Part shown: piece by piece, positions 13,501-25,749 of the stretch
Position numbering within the stretch: the first letter of the stretch is position 1
How the letters are laid out: every line of letters begins with the position of its first letter
Source: Acanthacorydalis orientalis
Taxonomy: Eukaryota; Arthropoda; Insecta; Megaloptera; Corydalidae
Direction of reading: 5' to 3'
Assembly (NCBI GenBank): GCA_034766995.1
Contig: CM068316.1
Coordinates: 8,838,200 to 8,902,199, forward strand
DNA length: 64,000 bases
Made by a program: the position numbers and the translations under genes
Notes under the pieces: generated by a model
Told to the model about the DNA's origin: nothing
The model's database searches: none
The model's input: only the letters and a program-made list of their open reading frames with translations

Positions 13501-13799
13501 AAAATAAAATTATATGTATTTCACTTTGAAAAATTGTACTTATTTAGTTTTTGTTTTCCAATCATATTCATTTCCTTTTAATTTAATGTTTCACATATAT
13601 TTGTCACCTGTGCTACAACATATTTTTTTTATCTATAGCCCATCATCACATATATGTCCTAGTTTATAAAAATGCTTATTTTACTTCTTTAGAAAGTCCT
13701 AAACGTATATAGGTAAAGTTTTCCCATTTGGTGTCATATTATCACAAAAAAAATCATGGGCTGTGGTGAACGTTTTTCTCCCAAGACTCTGATAGCGAA

Positions 13800-13812
13800 C
13801 CTGTTAACAATA

Positions 13813-13843
<31 letters not shown>

Positions 13844-14183
13844 TAGATAGATAGATAGATAGAGAGACAGAGAAGTAGATAGGTATGTATATATGTGTGT
13901 TTATTTCCAAAATTTACACTTTTTTCTATAAATTGAGTCAAACTGATCTAATATTCCTATTATCCTTGCAATTTTTAACTTCAGTATGAAAATTAATATA
14001 TATAGTGTGACTTAAAGAAAACGTATTTTTTGTTATAAATTAATAAAAAACAGCAACAGAGAACCAGAAGGTTATTGTGAATAATGTCGAAAAACTTATT
14101 ACTGTTTAAAATATCTTTTTATAACTACTTTTATCCAGTAAATCAAATTTATAGATATAATTGAATATTTATGGACAAATATT

Positions 14184-14219
<36 letters not shown>

Positions 14220-15160
14220 TTTAATAATTACATTATTGAAAAAAACTAATCAGTGTTCTAATATAAAAAGAAAACGGTTAGAGTACAAGTGAAATATATT
14301 TTATTAATTTTTATTTAATTAATACATATTTCAATTATCATTTATTGTAAGTATTAGATTATAAATAATTAATAACATTGTTTATATTAATTAATTATTT
14401 ATTATTTAACTGTAAACTGAATTCGTAATAAAAATTTAACTGTCATTTTTTATATAAACAATTTATTTTTAATATAAACATTTTTCGCTTTATGTACTGC
14501 AAACTTTCATATAAATTAAAGAGACTTTTTCAATATATTAAATAAGAAAATGTTTTTATATTCAAATACACTTCTTGTTTATTTAAAAATATAATTATTC
14601 GCATTTATTCAAATTCTGAATGAAGGAATTTTAAGAAAATATTCTATATATAGAGTTAAATACAACTTTATAATATCGATAAAAGTAGTCAATAATTTAG
14701 GAATTAAAAATAAACTTTTCTAATATTAAAGGCAATATATTTTTGAAATGAAATTAGTTAAATTATATATTTTATTGAAATACAAAAAAGATTTTTATGA
14801 AATTATTTCAATAAAAGAGAAACAAAAATTATTGACTATAAAAATATTTTATTAAAATGTTTTATAATACATTAATTATGTATATTTATATTCAAATAAT
14901 ATTTATGGAAAATTTTGAACTCATATATTCATTATTAATGCTTAGAGTAATTTAAGAACTGTATATATTTTCAAGAAATATATGAGGTATTTTTTTTCTT
15001 TAAATAATGTTTCAATTTATTTCTTGAGAATTTACATATATTTACAAATATTATATTTGTTATTCAATTAAATACAAACTGGAAATAATTTAACTTAAAA
15101 TCATTTTTTTTTATTTTCAAATAATAATATTTCAAGAAATAACGTGTTAAATATCCAAAA
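13800..15160. other. very AT-rich unassigned DNA
   Basis: A compound GA/GATA repeat at 13812-13862 and a TA array at 14186-14219. Otherwise it is only poly-A/T-rich sequence. Confidence 0.5.
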
Positions 15161-15740
15161 ACAGTGCCGCCATTTAATTCTATAAAACCATCTCGAGAGA
15201 AACATACAAAAGTAGACAACTAAATATAAAACTGCAACGACATAAATTTCAATGTAAGAACTCAATAAAATATTCCACACAAGAATAAATTCCGTCAGGG
15301 TCTCAAGCTAGTTTGATATGAAAGCTAGTTGTCGGATTGGTATGAGGTAACCGTGTATGACTGCGTGAAAAAGGTTTAAGTACATATTCCGTCTACCATG
15401 AAAAGGACCCTCCTAAGAAAAAAAAACGTGACAGTACGTACGTATGAAGAAGTTATAAAATATGCGTCTGGCATGTGAGCTACGTCTCTTTTTATTACAG
15501 AAACACAAGAGAACGTCGTCACCGTGGGACCATTCTGTGAGCAATACGCCGCGAGGCACTAGAAGTTCAGGCCGACGCGGTCATGATGTGGCATGGAAAA
15601 GGCGGCATGCGAACGAATTGTACAGGTAGTGGTGATATGAGAAAATGTGTTGAGCAACAATTCGTAAAGGTGGCACAGAGAAAGAGTATGAGTTGTGGTC
15701 AGGGATTGAACTCAATAGTAATGTGAGAAGATATTTATTT
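15160..15740. other. higher-GC island containing the exon candidate
   Basis: Complex sequence from GCCGCCATTTAATTC to about 15740. It holds the candidate exon at 15501-15625. A minus-strand frame over 15581-15802 is unremarkable. No repeats or transposon ends were found. Confidence 0.35.
15501..15625 (+). other. candidate 125-nt coding exon
   Basis: Preceded by CTCTTTTTATTACAG, a good splice acceptor, and followed by TACAG-GTAGTG, a weaker donor. Exactly one frame is open across the whole segment, giving 41 codons that include SSPWDHSVSNTPRGTRSS and HDVAWKRRHANELY. The open frame also extends upstream to an ATG at 15462 and stops just past the donor, so a small unspliced frame is the alternative. 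The composition is near 53% GC against about 20% around it. The product is unrecognised. Confidence 0.3.
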
Positions 15741-15799
15741 CTTACAAAGCAGTTCTCACGGTTCATTTCAATAAAATAAGAAAACTTAAACAAATATAT

Positions 15800-17072
15800 C
15801 ATTTGTAAGAAAATATAATTACAAAAAGTATTATTTACTCTACAACAATCGATTAGTTTTGATTTTAGAAATGAATTTCATTTTGTACTACACAGTCATT
15901 AAAACATTATATTTTTAAAATCTTCTTCATCTTTACTACATGAAAAGGATTGAATTTTTTTAAAACAGACCATATTTAACAAAAATCATCTCTTTAATAA
16001 CCTACTCATATATAATTTTTTTTTTATATTAATGCTTAATTATAAATCATTTTTCAATCTGTCTTTGAATACAAAATCTGTAAAATATTTAGCTAATATT
16101 AAATGACAATCACAAATCAAATATTCTACCTTTTCTTTATCAATAAACTTAATAACTTTTTATTATTTATTTTCATTGTTTGTACAAATTTCAATGTTAT
16201 TTTTAGGGAGCTATTTATTTATTTATATGACGATACAATTTTAAATTGATTTTTTTTGTACCTTTGAGTTCTAAAAATGGCAGTATTAGTCATTGAAATG
16301 CATATAAGCAACAATAAAGAATGATTTAATGGAAATTTTTAGTAGGGCAGAATATTGTGATTTATGGGGTAGAAAAAAAGTTAATTTGTGAAAGATATTT
16401 CTGTAAAATCAGCTAAAATACCTGATTATAATTTTATATAATGATAATATTCATACACGTATTTAATTATTCAGTAAATAATATCATAAGTACTACTAAC
16501 ATGCCTGTAATTTATTAAACTAATCATTTTACGAATTTCTCCTTGCTTAAGAGCAATCGTGCTTAATAAAATGTTATCAATATCTCTATTGAATGCCTTA
16601 GCCAAATATGGTTTAAATATTTTCCTTTTAATTATTCAATTATACTACAAGAACTACAGAAAATATTTATCAAATGTAGTAGGAAAATTACGTGATATCA
16701 ATTGTTTAAATTTACATTAACATCTAGTACATAAAAGGCATGCTTCTACTTCCAACATCTTTTTATAATTTAAGAAAATTAAGGAGATATTTTTTTATGA
16801 AAAGGCAAAACATACTCATATACTAGAGATAGATAGATAATAGAGTATAGGTATAAAAATAATTACTAATATTTATCAGAACAATGAATTTATGACATAA
16901 GTAAGGATTGATTAGAATTTCAAGTGAATGTAGGATTCAGATAAAATATTGAGTGTTTTAAATAAAGTATAATCTTCATTTTTTATTAAGATTGATCAGA
17001 AACAACTTAGCTTAACGTAAACTGAATCTTAGTCTGAATTTAAATAGCAGAATATAACTTTTAACCTTATTT

Positions 17073-17117
<45 letters not shown>

Positions 17118-18150
17118 ACAACTATAATAAAACTATTTTTCTCTTCTTTTCGATTGCTCGCTATTGCGGTATTCCCTTCGTATTTTAATATAACCCTTTT
17201 CGGTACTTATGCCATATTTATGTATCTTAATTCTAAAAATTAAGTTACTTAAAAATGGCACTGATTTTAAAGTCAGTTATAGTAAAATACTAAATGTGAT
17301 AAAAGGTTGAAAATTCAGCAAAATAACTAACATTGGATAAAAAACAAGTATGGTAATAAATAATTTTACTGGCTTACTTTTAATATGTGCAGGTATTAAA
17401 AATAAATTAAGATCAATTATAAGAAAATTATCATATTTAAGGCTGTTTAGTTAAAGTACTTAGATAAATAAATCAAATTATAAGAACATGCAACAAAAAA
17501 GAACCGATAAACAATCATGTCACAGAATACATTCCATAAATTTACCAAAATTAATTCCAATCGTGTATATTAATTAATAATTATCTATAGATTTTTCATT
17601 AAGTAATTTTTAATGTTAATAACTGTAAAATATATTAATAATTATGACACTGTTTCTTATAAAATTCTTTATAAACAATAGATCAAAAATAAATTTTCGT
17701 AATTTATTGAAAATGGACTAATTTAGTTCAATTTCAGTTCATACAAATTCATGGCAGGAACCAAAAAACTGAGTTAATTATAGAAACTAATTCAAGAATG
17801 AATTAATTGTTAATGACATGATATTTTCTTATGAATAGAATTATTAATTATGACATAAATATTTCCGAAATATGAAAACTTTTATATAGCTGTCACTAAA
17901 ATAAACTTTCTAATTTTTATACTAAGTCGTTAATTTTAAATTCATTATTTTGGGGTATTTTCAAAAGATTATTTTACTATTTAATATTTATTTTTAATCA
18001 ATAACTTTAGAATCAATAACACTCTCTAAATAAATTTAAACCAACTGTTAGAATTACATGAAACCGATAACTATTTTTTTACTTTTTGTTTGACATTTTT
18101 TTAAATAAGGGATAATTCACAAATATACATTGAATCCCTCTTTTTGTAAT

Positions 18151-18199
<49 letters not shown>

Positions 18200-18225
18200 T
18201 AAGAGTAAAAATGTCTACACTGATT
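15800..18225. other. very AT-rich unassigned DNA
   Basis: One dispersed-family copy near 16255-16395 and TA arrays at 17076-17117 and 18152-18200; nothing else supportable. Confidence 0.5.
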
Positions 18226-18470
18226 CATATTTTTAATCTCTGTAAATTCTGGAAATGATTCAAAACCGTGTGTGAATATTCAAAGGGCGTCTGTCAAAGT
18301 AATATGAACGTAGATAAATTTCAAATGTTTATACTGTTTCATTGGCGTGTTTCGAATTGATATTTGTCGATAATTATTTATGTGCTACATTCGAATGATT
18401 GACAGAACAGATATTGACTGCAGGAATTGACTGTACAAAAATAAACGTGAGAAGGTTAATCGTCATAATG
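18225..18470. other. moderate-GC island without coding signal
   Basis: Mixed sequence with homeodomain-like AATTATTTATG and ATTGACTG words, ending at a CT-rich run (18475-18497). Confidence 0.25.
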
Positions 18471-19557
18471 TTTTTTATTCTCTCTCTTTCTCTCTATATT
18501 CGATATCTATCAGTATATATATATATATATATATAGGTCGAATCATATAGAGTATAAAAATTTTTGACAGTTCTAATACGAGATTATTTTGAGCAAAACA
18601 GTTATATGAATAAATATAATATTCGATATAGTTTTGTATAACTACATGAAATAAGAGTTTTATTAGTTTCATAGTAAATTTTAAAGTTTTATATGAACTC
18701 AATAATCGCTTTAATACAGAATAATAAATAATAAATTCATGAAATAATAGAAGATATGTTTTACTTCTTATTTAACAACTCACGATGATATTTTACCTCA
18801 TTATCAAAAGCAAGTGAGTACGTGGATATATTTATTACACTGATAGTTGAATGTTCTCATTATATTTTAAAAACTATTTGGATTTTTTGTAACGGATTCT
18901 AAATAAAACAGTAAAAAAGTATGATGAATGAATTGGTTGTGTGTTCTATGAAGTGAAATTTAAGATCTCTGAATTTAAATCATTTAGACTTTTCTTTGAA
19001 AATATTTAAAGTAGTTTTGTAGTGTTGAAATGAACATTCATGGATAAATATTTGGATATGGATGGATAATATAACGAATTAATTAATCGAATATTTAATT
19101 TCTTTTAAATATAATAATGAGTTATATTTATAAATCTTATTAATTATACAATATTTTACATATATGATTACCTGATTTATCTCTGTTTGGTTTATAATTG
19201 AGCTCAATGAGTATATTTTCAACATTTATTATAATAAATAATTTCAATTTCGATTTCAATTATCGTGTTTTGTTATCTTAAAAATAACTACAAATTCAGT
19301 TTTAAAACTTACTGCGACGCTAATAAAATGAGGATTCCTTGTAATTATATAAATAAATAGAATAATTCCTATCCTACACGATATTTTTGTTTTAAATTAA
19401 TTTACCTGGCAAACCGTCAAAATAGTATACACACTTATGAATCCTTCTAAATATAATTGTGTATTATTATTATAACTAAAATTACGAATAAATTTAGAAA
19501 GAATTTCACACAATTTTATTTATAATCCGTTTCAAAAATTTGAAATACTTTTTAAAA

Positions 19558-19592
<35 letters not shown>

Positions 19593-19622
19593 TTTATCTA
19601 GCAGTAGATTAACAGAGAATAA

Positions 19623-19663
<41 letters not shown>

Positions 19664-20021
19664 AAATGTGTAATCTGAATCGATTATTTAAAACGTATAT
19701 TACCAAAGCTTCTTTCTGTAAGAAAGTGGGAAATTTTAAGTTTTTTATTTTTTTAAGAAATTAAATTGTTTTATTTATATTGAAATGTATACTACATAGC
19801 ATACATTTCTAAAATCTAAAGTGTACTATAACTCCTAATTACTTTAAATTAAAACAGACATTTGAATCACAGAAAGAGGATAACTTTTTGGACACTCTAT
19901 GGATTTGTTCAGTGAAATATAAAAAGCGGTCTAGTCAAACGGTCATAAAAAATTGCTCCAATATTTAACATAAATTTATGACCTGATATATACAATTTTT
20001 TCAGGAAAGACATTCGTGAAC

Positions 20022-20022
20022 G

Positions 20023-20089
<67 letters not shown>
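20022..20089. repeat. (TA)n, about 68 bp
   Basis: Uninterrupted TA array. Confidence 0.97.
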
Positions 20090-20091
<2 letters not shown>

Positions 20092-20393
20092 CCGTGTCAA
20101 TCATCTATTGTAATTAAAATAGAAAATAATCCTATTAAATAAACAAAATTGTAAATTTACTCAAACGCAAAATTAAGATAAAATATTACCTTCAGAATTC
20201 TTTATAAAAACTTCTTTTCATTTCCTTGCATGTTCTTTTAGTGAAACACAATTTTGAATGTAGTAATAAATTAAATTATTTCTTGTTGTGTAGTGTGAGA
20301 AAGAATCATCTATGAATCCAAGCATTTAAGAAAAGAATATTTGTTAGAAAGTTAATATAGAACATTAACAATATATTACATTGTATGTTTTGA

Positions 20394-20441
<48 letters not shown>

Positions 20442-20569
20442 GAGGATCGTGTATAATATATATATATATATATATACACAAGTAGTGGGTATCCATGTTT
20501 AATCCACGGTGAAGAATCGACGCAAAAAGTATTGCTCGTTTTTTTACATTTTTGCGGCAACTGCTACAA

Positions 20570-21030
20570 TGCTTGTTTCAAACATCTGTAGAATGTGAAT
20601 AAAGCGTCGCTTCTGGTTGAAACTTCGCCTATACTAGTTTAAAAAGTAACACTTGATAGCCGTGACGTTACCAAATGAACGATGACGTCAGATTAAGAAA
20701 TTTACCAAACTTTACAAACGACCCTCGTGTATATATATATATATATAGTATTATTATAATAAAAGCCCCATGTCAGTCACTCAATTATGACTCGTAATTA
20801 ATTGATCTTCGTTCTACAGTTCTTAAATAAGATGTTCTTAAACACATTGATTGGACGTTAAGTTTCTGTTAAATGATCAGTGAGGTCCCTTGTATTTACG
20901 CCTTCCGACAACGTCTCTCTCAGGAGATATTACAAGTCGATCGTCAATATTGAACGTAGAATCGAAAACGTTGAATAATTGAAACAGACGTGAAATGTTT
21001 CAATATCAGTGTCAACGTTCTTAAAAAAAG
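20570..21030. promoter_or_regulatory. moderate-GC island with a consensus CRE
   Basis: Includes the palindrome TGACGTCA at 20683-20690 and a half-matching TGACGTTA at 20663-20670, 20 bp upstream on the same face. TGACGTCA is the CREB/ATF consensus. More mixed sequence at 20880-21020 lacks coding frames. No gene start is visible nearby. Confidence 0.3.
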
Positions 21031-22280
21031 GAATATTATATAACCTCGCATTTATAAGGAAATTAATCTGTCAATCTATTTGTCGATGAAGCCTTATTAT
21101 ATTAAAGCGTTTATTTTTAGTATTATTTTCTTAGAACATTTTTAAAAATTATTGATAAGTGAATTTTGAATAGAGTGCATTTATATTTTATTAAAATCTA
21201 GATTTTATCTGTGCTTATATAAAATTTATGTAGGTAAATAATTTATTACGAACGAATTATAGAATCAGTAAGGTCTCTACAATTGACTTATTATTTGTAA
21301 AAAAAGGGAATTGTTAATAGTGACCTCGTCTATTTTAAGGAAATGATTTTAAATAATGGTCACAAAATGAAGCAATAAAAATTAAAATTGATATTTATAT
21401 AATAAAAATCTGTTAGAGTTTTATCTGAGTGGTATTTAAAAAATATATAAATATTTAAAAAGTTATGTTCCGTATCCTAGAGGTCACTATTATATTTTTT
21501 TCATGCATTATCGGTTTCGTCTTACCACAATTTCATTTAAATAATTCAACTGAGAGTATAGACTTAAAGATGTCGAGAGATGAAACTGTCAGTAAAAAAA
21601 TGAAATAATACTGATATTAAGGACACGAAGCATATAACTTCAAATCCAGATACACAGATATGAAAAAAATTACAAAAATGTTAAAAATATTAACATCTTA
21701 CTTAAATAATTTACTCTGTAATTAACCTCTAATTATATATTTTTCTATAAAATAACTAATTATATAATAAATTATTTGTATTTAACTTTAATTCTTGTAT
21801 TAAAAATGAAATTTAATTGTTAGAATAGTTACTGTTCATTCTCACTTACATAAATATTAAAATATATCCGAATATATTACTATTGTAAAATTTCCACATA
21901 ATCCATTATCACATCAACAAGTTTGTATACTACTCTAAATAAATTCATGTCAAAACTGTCTTTTACTTTAACATTCATGTGTACATATTTTAAGAAATGG
22001 AAATATGTCATGTATGAAATGATGATGAAAAAATTGTACGAGTTTCAAGGTACATTGCCTGAGGAATTTTACCTGTTTAATAAAAAGTATACAAAACTCA
22101 TAACACATTATACATATATACATATATGAACGCATAAAGAACTTTCAATATTAAATTTATTGCAAAAAAATAATCAAGAGTCTATTTTACTTCCACATGC
22201 AAACATTACACAATATAATAGAAACAATTCCAGCATGTAATTTAATATATATGATTATTTATTTAGTATTATTAATACTC

Positions 22281-22317
<37 letters not shown>

Positions 22318-22372
22318 TTATATGCTATCATTTATACAAAACTGTGATGAATAGAATGTTATGTATTATTAT

Positions 22373-22426
<54 letters not shown>

Positions 22427-22800
22427 AAATTATACTACACAACACAGTTTTATATAAATATTTCAATGTGCACAAAGTTTTTGTGAAGAAACAAAAAAAA
22501 TATATCTTGCACTGTAAAATTTATTAACATATTGTATAATTTAATAAATAATTTAAAAATCTATTCGAATATTGTTAATAATTTCATAATTACTGACGAT
22601 AATATTAAATGTGACTTCCTTATATTGTAATTTTCAATAAAGTGATTTTCTTATGCATATTATTTGTTTTCTCCCTATAATTCTATTTCTGAAATCTGGA
22701 CTTTTTTATTTTTTTTGTCTCTCTCTTATCATTTTAATCCATCATTTCAATCACTTTAATCTCACTCCTCTACATTATGGTACTATTCTCTAATGCTCGA
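21030..22800. other. very AT-rich unassigned DNA
   Basis: TA arrays at 22286-22313 and 22378-22421. The frame at 21923-22129 has no recognisable motif. Confidence 0.5.
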
Positions 22801-22810
22801 ACTTTATTAA

Positions 22811-22814
<4 letters not shown>

Positions 22815-22867
<53 letters not shown>

Positions 22868-22879
22868 CATATTCATATA

Positions 22880-22919
<40 letters not shown>

Positions 22920-22920
22920 C
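22815..22920. repeat. (TA)n with TACA interruptions
   Basis: TA tract with interruptions at 22858-22880 and 22900; it abuts the left end of the mariner at 22924. Confidence 0.95.
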
Positions 22921-22923
22921 ATA

Positions 22924-24204
22924 CAAGGATAGGATGAAAAGTTCCGGCCCTGAATGAGAAATCAACATTTTTTTGGATAGATTTTAATTTATTCCTCAAT
23001 ATACTTTCCATTTAGCTCGACACACTTTTCCCAACGATATACTAGAACGGTTGACAGACTGATAGACCAATTTATCAAGGTTTACAAAATAGCCCTTAAA
23101 AGCGTCGCTGACTACATTGTCGTTCACATTTTTTTCCATCCAGCCATTTTTCAGATCAGGAAAATGAGAGAAGTCGCTTGGACTAAATCTGAAGAGTATG
23201 ATGGGTGGGCAAGCAATTAGAACTTTAATTCATGGACTTTATCCATCACAATAACTGATCTGTCGACTAGTGATTTGTCATGATGGAGCAATGCTTTATT
23301 TTTCGCCAAATGTGGCCGTTTTTTCTTGATTTCATCGTTCAAATGCTGCAATAATTTCGCATAATACTCTCTATTAATTATTTTTCCCTTTTCAAAGTAG
23401 TCAATGAAGAGTATTCCACGCGCATCTCAAAAAATGGTCACTATAACCTTACCAGTCAATGGAATTGTCTTTGCCTAATTTGGAGTTGGTTTGCCTTTCG
23501 CGGTCCATAATTTCGACAGTTGTTTGGTCTCAAGAGAGTAGTGGTGGGCCCAAGTCTCATCAACTGTTATGTATCAATGCAAAAATTCGGTTATATTGCG
23601 CTTATAGAGTGCCAAATAATCGGTTGAAATGTCCTTTCAACATTTTTAGTCAAGTGTGAGCAAATGAGGCATTCATCTAGTTCACAGCTTTGTCATATCC
23701 AATTATTCGTGTAAAATATTACGAACACATTCCGTTGATATGCTAGAAGTCTTTTCTTTCTCACTCACTTGTACTCTATGGTCTACCAAAATACTTTGTG
23801 ATTTTTTTCAATAATTTTTGTCGTAGTCACTCTAATGGGACGTCCACTGCGTGGATCATCACTGGTGCTCCTCCGACCCATTTTAAGTTCAGCAACCCAG
23901 CACTTACCCGTTGTATTCGATGGAGAGGAGTACATGAACGTTGAATCCAGCTCTTTTTTATATCGGTTTCACTTGAGCCTTTCAAATAAAATTAATTAGT
24001 GCACAAAATTTCACTTTTTCCATTTTTGAAAACGAATTCTTGAGTCGTTCTGTTCGGCGAACTGTCGAACCAAAACTAAACACCTTATTGACTTGAAGCT
24101 TACAACATAAACTTGTGAAGAATGAAATCATACAACACCATCAAAATATTGAGCATAGTGGTGCCATCTATATGCGAGGTCCAGTACTTTTCACTCTAAC
24201 CTTA
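22924..24204 (-). mobile_element. mariner element, near full-length, inside (TA)n
   Basis: A Tc1/mariner element of about 1.28 kb. The left end (AAGGATAGGATGAAAAGT) and the reverse complement of the right end (AAGGTTAGAGTGAAAAGT) form an imperfect terminal inverted repeat. TA dinucleotides flank both ends, as mariner integration requires. Both flanks are long (TA)n tracts (22815-22920 and 24205-24298), so the insertion site was probably a TA microsatellite. The transposase is read on the minus strand and is broken. Its motif wording recalls the mauritiana/vertumnana type of mariner, which I know only from memory of the family. Confidence 0.88.
22950..24000 (-). pseudogene. degenerate mariner transposase
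   Basis: This was a DDD-type transposase that cuts and pastes the surrounding element. Minus-strand pieces seen in order are an HTH-linker region with RSGRPI (about 23840), the first catalytic aspartate in VDETWAHHYS (about 23550), KVIVTIF*DARGILFIDYF (about 23420), the second aspartate region LLHHDKSLV (about 23290), and the third in HPSYSSDLV (about 23205), followed by a C-terminal W.KCVELNGKYIEE-like tail (about 23030). The pieces lie in different frames, and a tryptophan codon in the ARGI block has become a stop. It is therefore a dead copy. The usual family length is about 345 residues. Confidence 0.85.
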
Positions 24205-24221
24205 TATATATATATATATAT

Positions 24222-24252
<31 letters not shown>

Positions 24253-24258
24253 CATATA

Positions 24259-24298
<40 letters not shown>
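24205..24298. repeat. (TA)n, right flank of mariner
   Basis: TA tract broken by ACACACATACA (24223) and TACATATATATTTA (24251). It continues the TA array on the other side of the mariner at 22924-24204. Confidence 0.95.
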
Positions 24299-24299
<1 letters not shown>

Positions 24300-24663
24300 C
24301 TTTGTCATTGTGTCTTTAGTTCTTTTGGATTAGCTAAGTATTTTCAGATACTAATTTCTATATGAATGCCGCAGTAGAGAAAAACAGACATTTAATTAAT
24401 CCACGAAAAAGCAGAAACTGAATAGCATATGTTCAGAAGTATACAATTACCATTTAAAATAGATTTTTATGTAAGTGTATAATCTGTATTTTATTTGTAC
24501 TAGAAATATTAAAAATATTCTTCAACGTTTGAGAGCTTAATGATATAAATTATTTTAAATATGTGGTCCTAAAAGAAATATAATATAAATATAATAATAA
24601 ATCAGTTATTGTTGTATAATTCAACATTTTAAAAGAAAAAAAGTATAAAAATTTAAATGAAAT

Positions 24664-24705
<42 letters not shown>

Positions 24706-24739
24706 ATGTTTATACATATATGTACGTATGTATATATAA

Positions 24740-25200
24740 AGTTTAGCCCGAATAGAGTGGAATGTATTTGTGTCAATTTTCCGTTTCCACTTATATTGAA
24801 CAAACAAATGAATCGAAATGGTATGTGTCGGGGCGATCATCAAGTAGGCCGTTTCATCGTCCGTCAAATATACTTTATGAGCGGAAACAGTTTCGACAAG
24901 CCCCATCAAAATTTCAAACTGTATTACGGTCGCGGGCACAACGCACTACTGGAACGCGCCAGCCGACATTGTCGAGCCGATCAGTATGACGACGATGTTT
25001 ATTTTATCGATTTTCCAACATTGTTTAATAAAATGGTAACAATGGTGAAGTGCTGTTGTGTTTTTGTTTATAAATTGTTGTTGTTAGTAAAAGTCTATTG
25101 TCGAACACAGGGCTGCACGAACCCATTGTGCGTGAGTGTGCGTGTCAGTGCAATTTATTGAGAGCTGTGTGTTTGTACGCGGATTAATACAAGCCGTTTA
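24740..25200. other. moderate-GC island open on both strands
   Basis: The plus strand is open over 24706-25161 (includes FDKPHQNFKLYYGRGHNALL), and the minus strand is open over 24550-24939 (includes LMGLVETVSAHKVYLTDDE). Neither peptide is recognised. Plus-strand GTGC-GTGAGTGTG at 25130 resembles a splice donor. Long overlap of open frames on both strands can mean a conserved non-coding block as well as an exon. Confidence 0.3.
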
Positions 25201-25270
25201 TTATTATTCTAAATAATGTATGTATTATATCAATTACATTGTTGATGATTTGGTTTTATTTTAATAGATT

Positions 25271-25313
<43 letters not shown>

Positions 25314-25315
<2 letters not shown>

Positions 25316-25510
25316 TCAATTTAGGCTTCCACTAGAAAGTATTAAAAGGGGGCTCAGGGGTTAATAAAAGTCATGTTCCTTTTTCATTTAGTATTTTAGT
25401 TTAATTCAATTCTAAAATGCAATTGAACTAAAACACTAAATGAGGGATAACATGTTTCTTGTTAATTTTTAGGGTTTTTTAATACTTTTTTGTGGAAGCC
25501 TAAATTGAAT
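25314..25510 (-). mobile_element. fold-back MITE, copy 2
   Basis: A 197-bp element whose ends are ATTCAATTTAGGCTTCCAC and GTGGAAGCCTAAATTGAAT, a perfect inverted repeat of 19 bp, continued with few mismatches toward the middle. The centre (CATTTAGTATTTTAGTTTAA paired with CTAAAACACTAAATG) closes the hairpin, so almost the whole element can fold on itself. It lies between two (TA)n tracts (25279-25311 and 25538-25599). The perfect ends suggest it is younger than copy 1. Confidence 0.85.
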
Positions 25511-25523
25511 AACTCTCTCTCAC

Positions 25524-25533
25524 TCTATCTATC

Positions 25534-25600
<67 letters not shown>

Positions 25601-25613
25601 ACAGATAGATAGA
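25524..25613. repeat. palindrome: (TA)n flanked by inverted TCTATCTATCTGTC
   Basis: The arm TCTATCTATCTGTC (25524-25537) and the arm GACAGATAGATAGA (25600-25613) are exact inverted repeats around about 60 bp of TA. The whole 90-bp block is therefore almost fully self-complementary. It begins 14 bp right of the fold-back MITE at 25314-25510. Confidence 0.9.
25538..25599. repeat. (TA)n centre of a palindrome
   Basis: Pure TA array flanked by the inverted TCTATCTATCTGTC arms described at 25524-25613. Confidence 0.96.
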
Positions 25614-25704
25614 TATAGAATTTAATATTTCAACTCAGTTATTGTGATTAATTTATTGACACTTTTTAATTTGATTAAAAGATTTAATATAGTTAAGAAT
25701 TATT

Positions 25705-25744
<40 letters not shown>

Positions 25745-25749
25745 CTCTT

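Noticed and set aside
19562..19659. Sequence between two TA arrays as an inserted element
   Set aside because: Only about 35 bp lies between the arrays, with no inverted ends.
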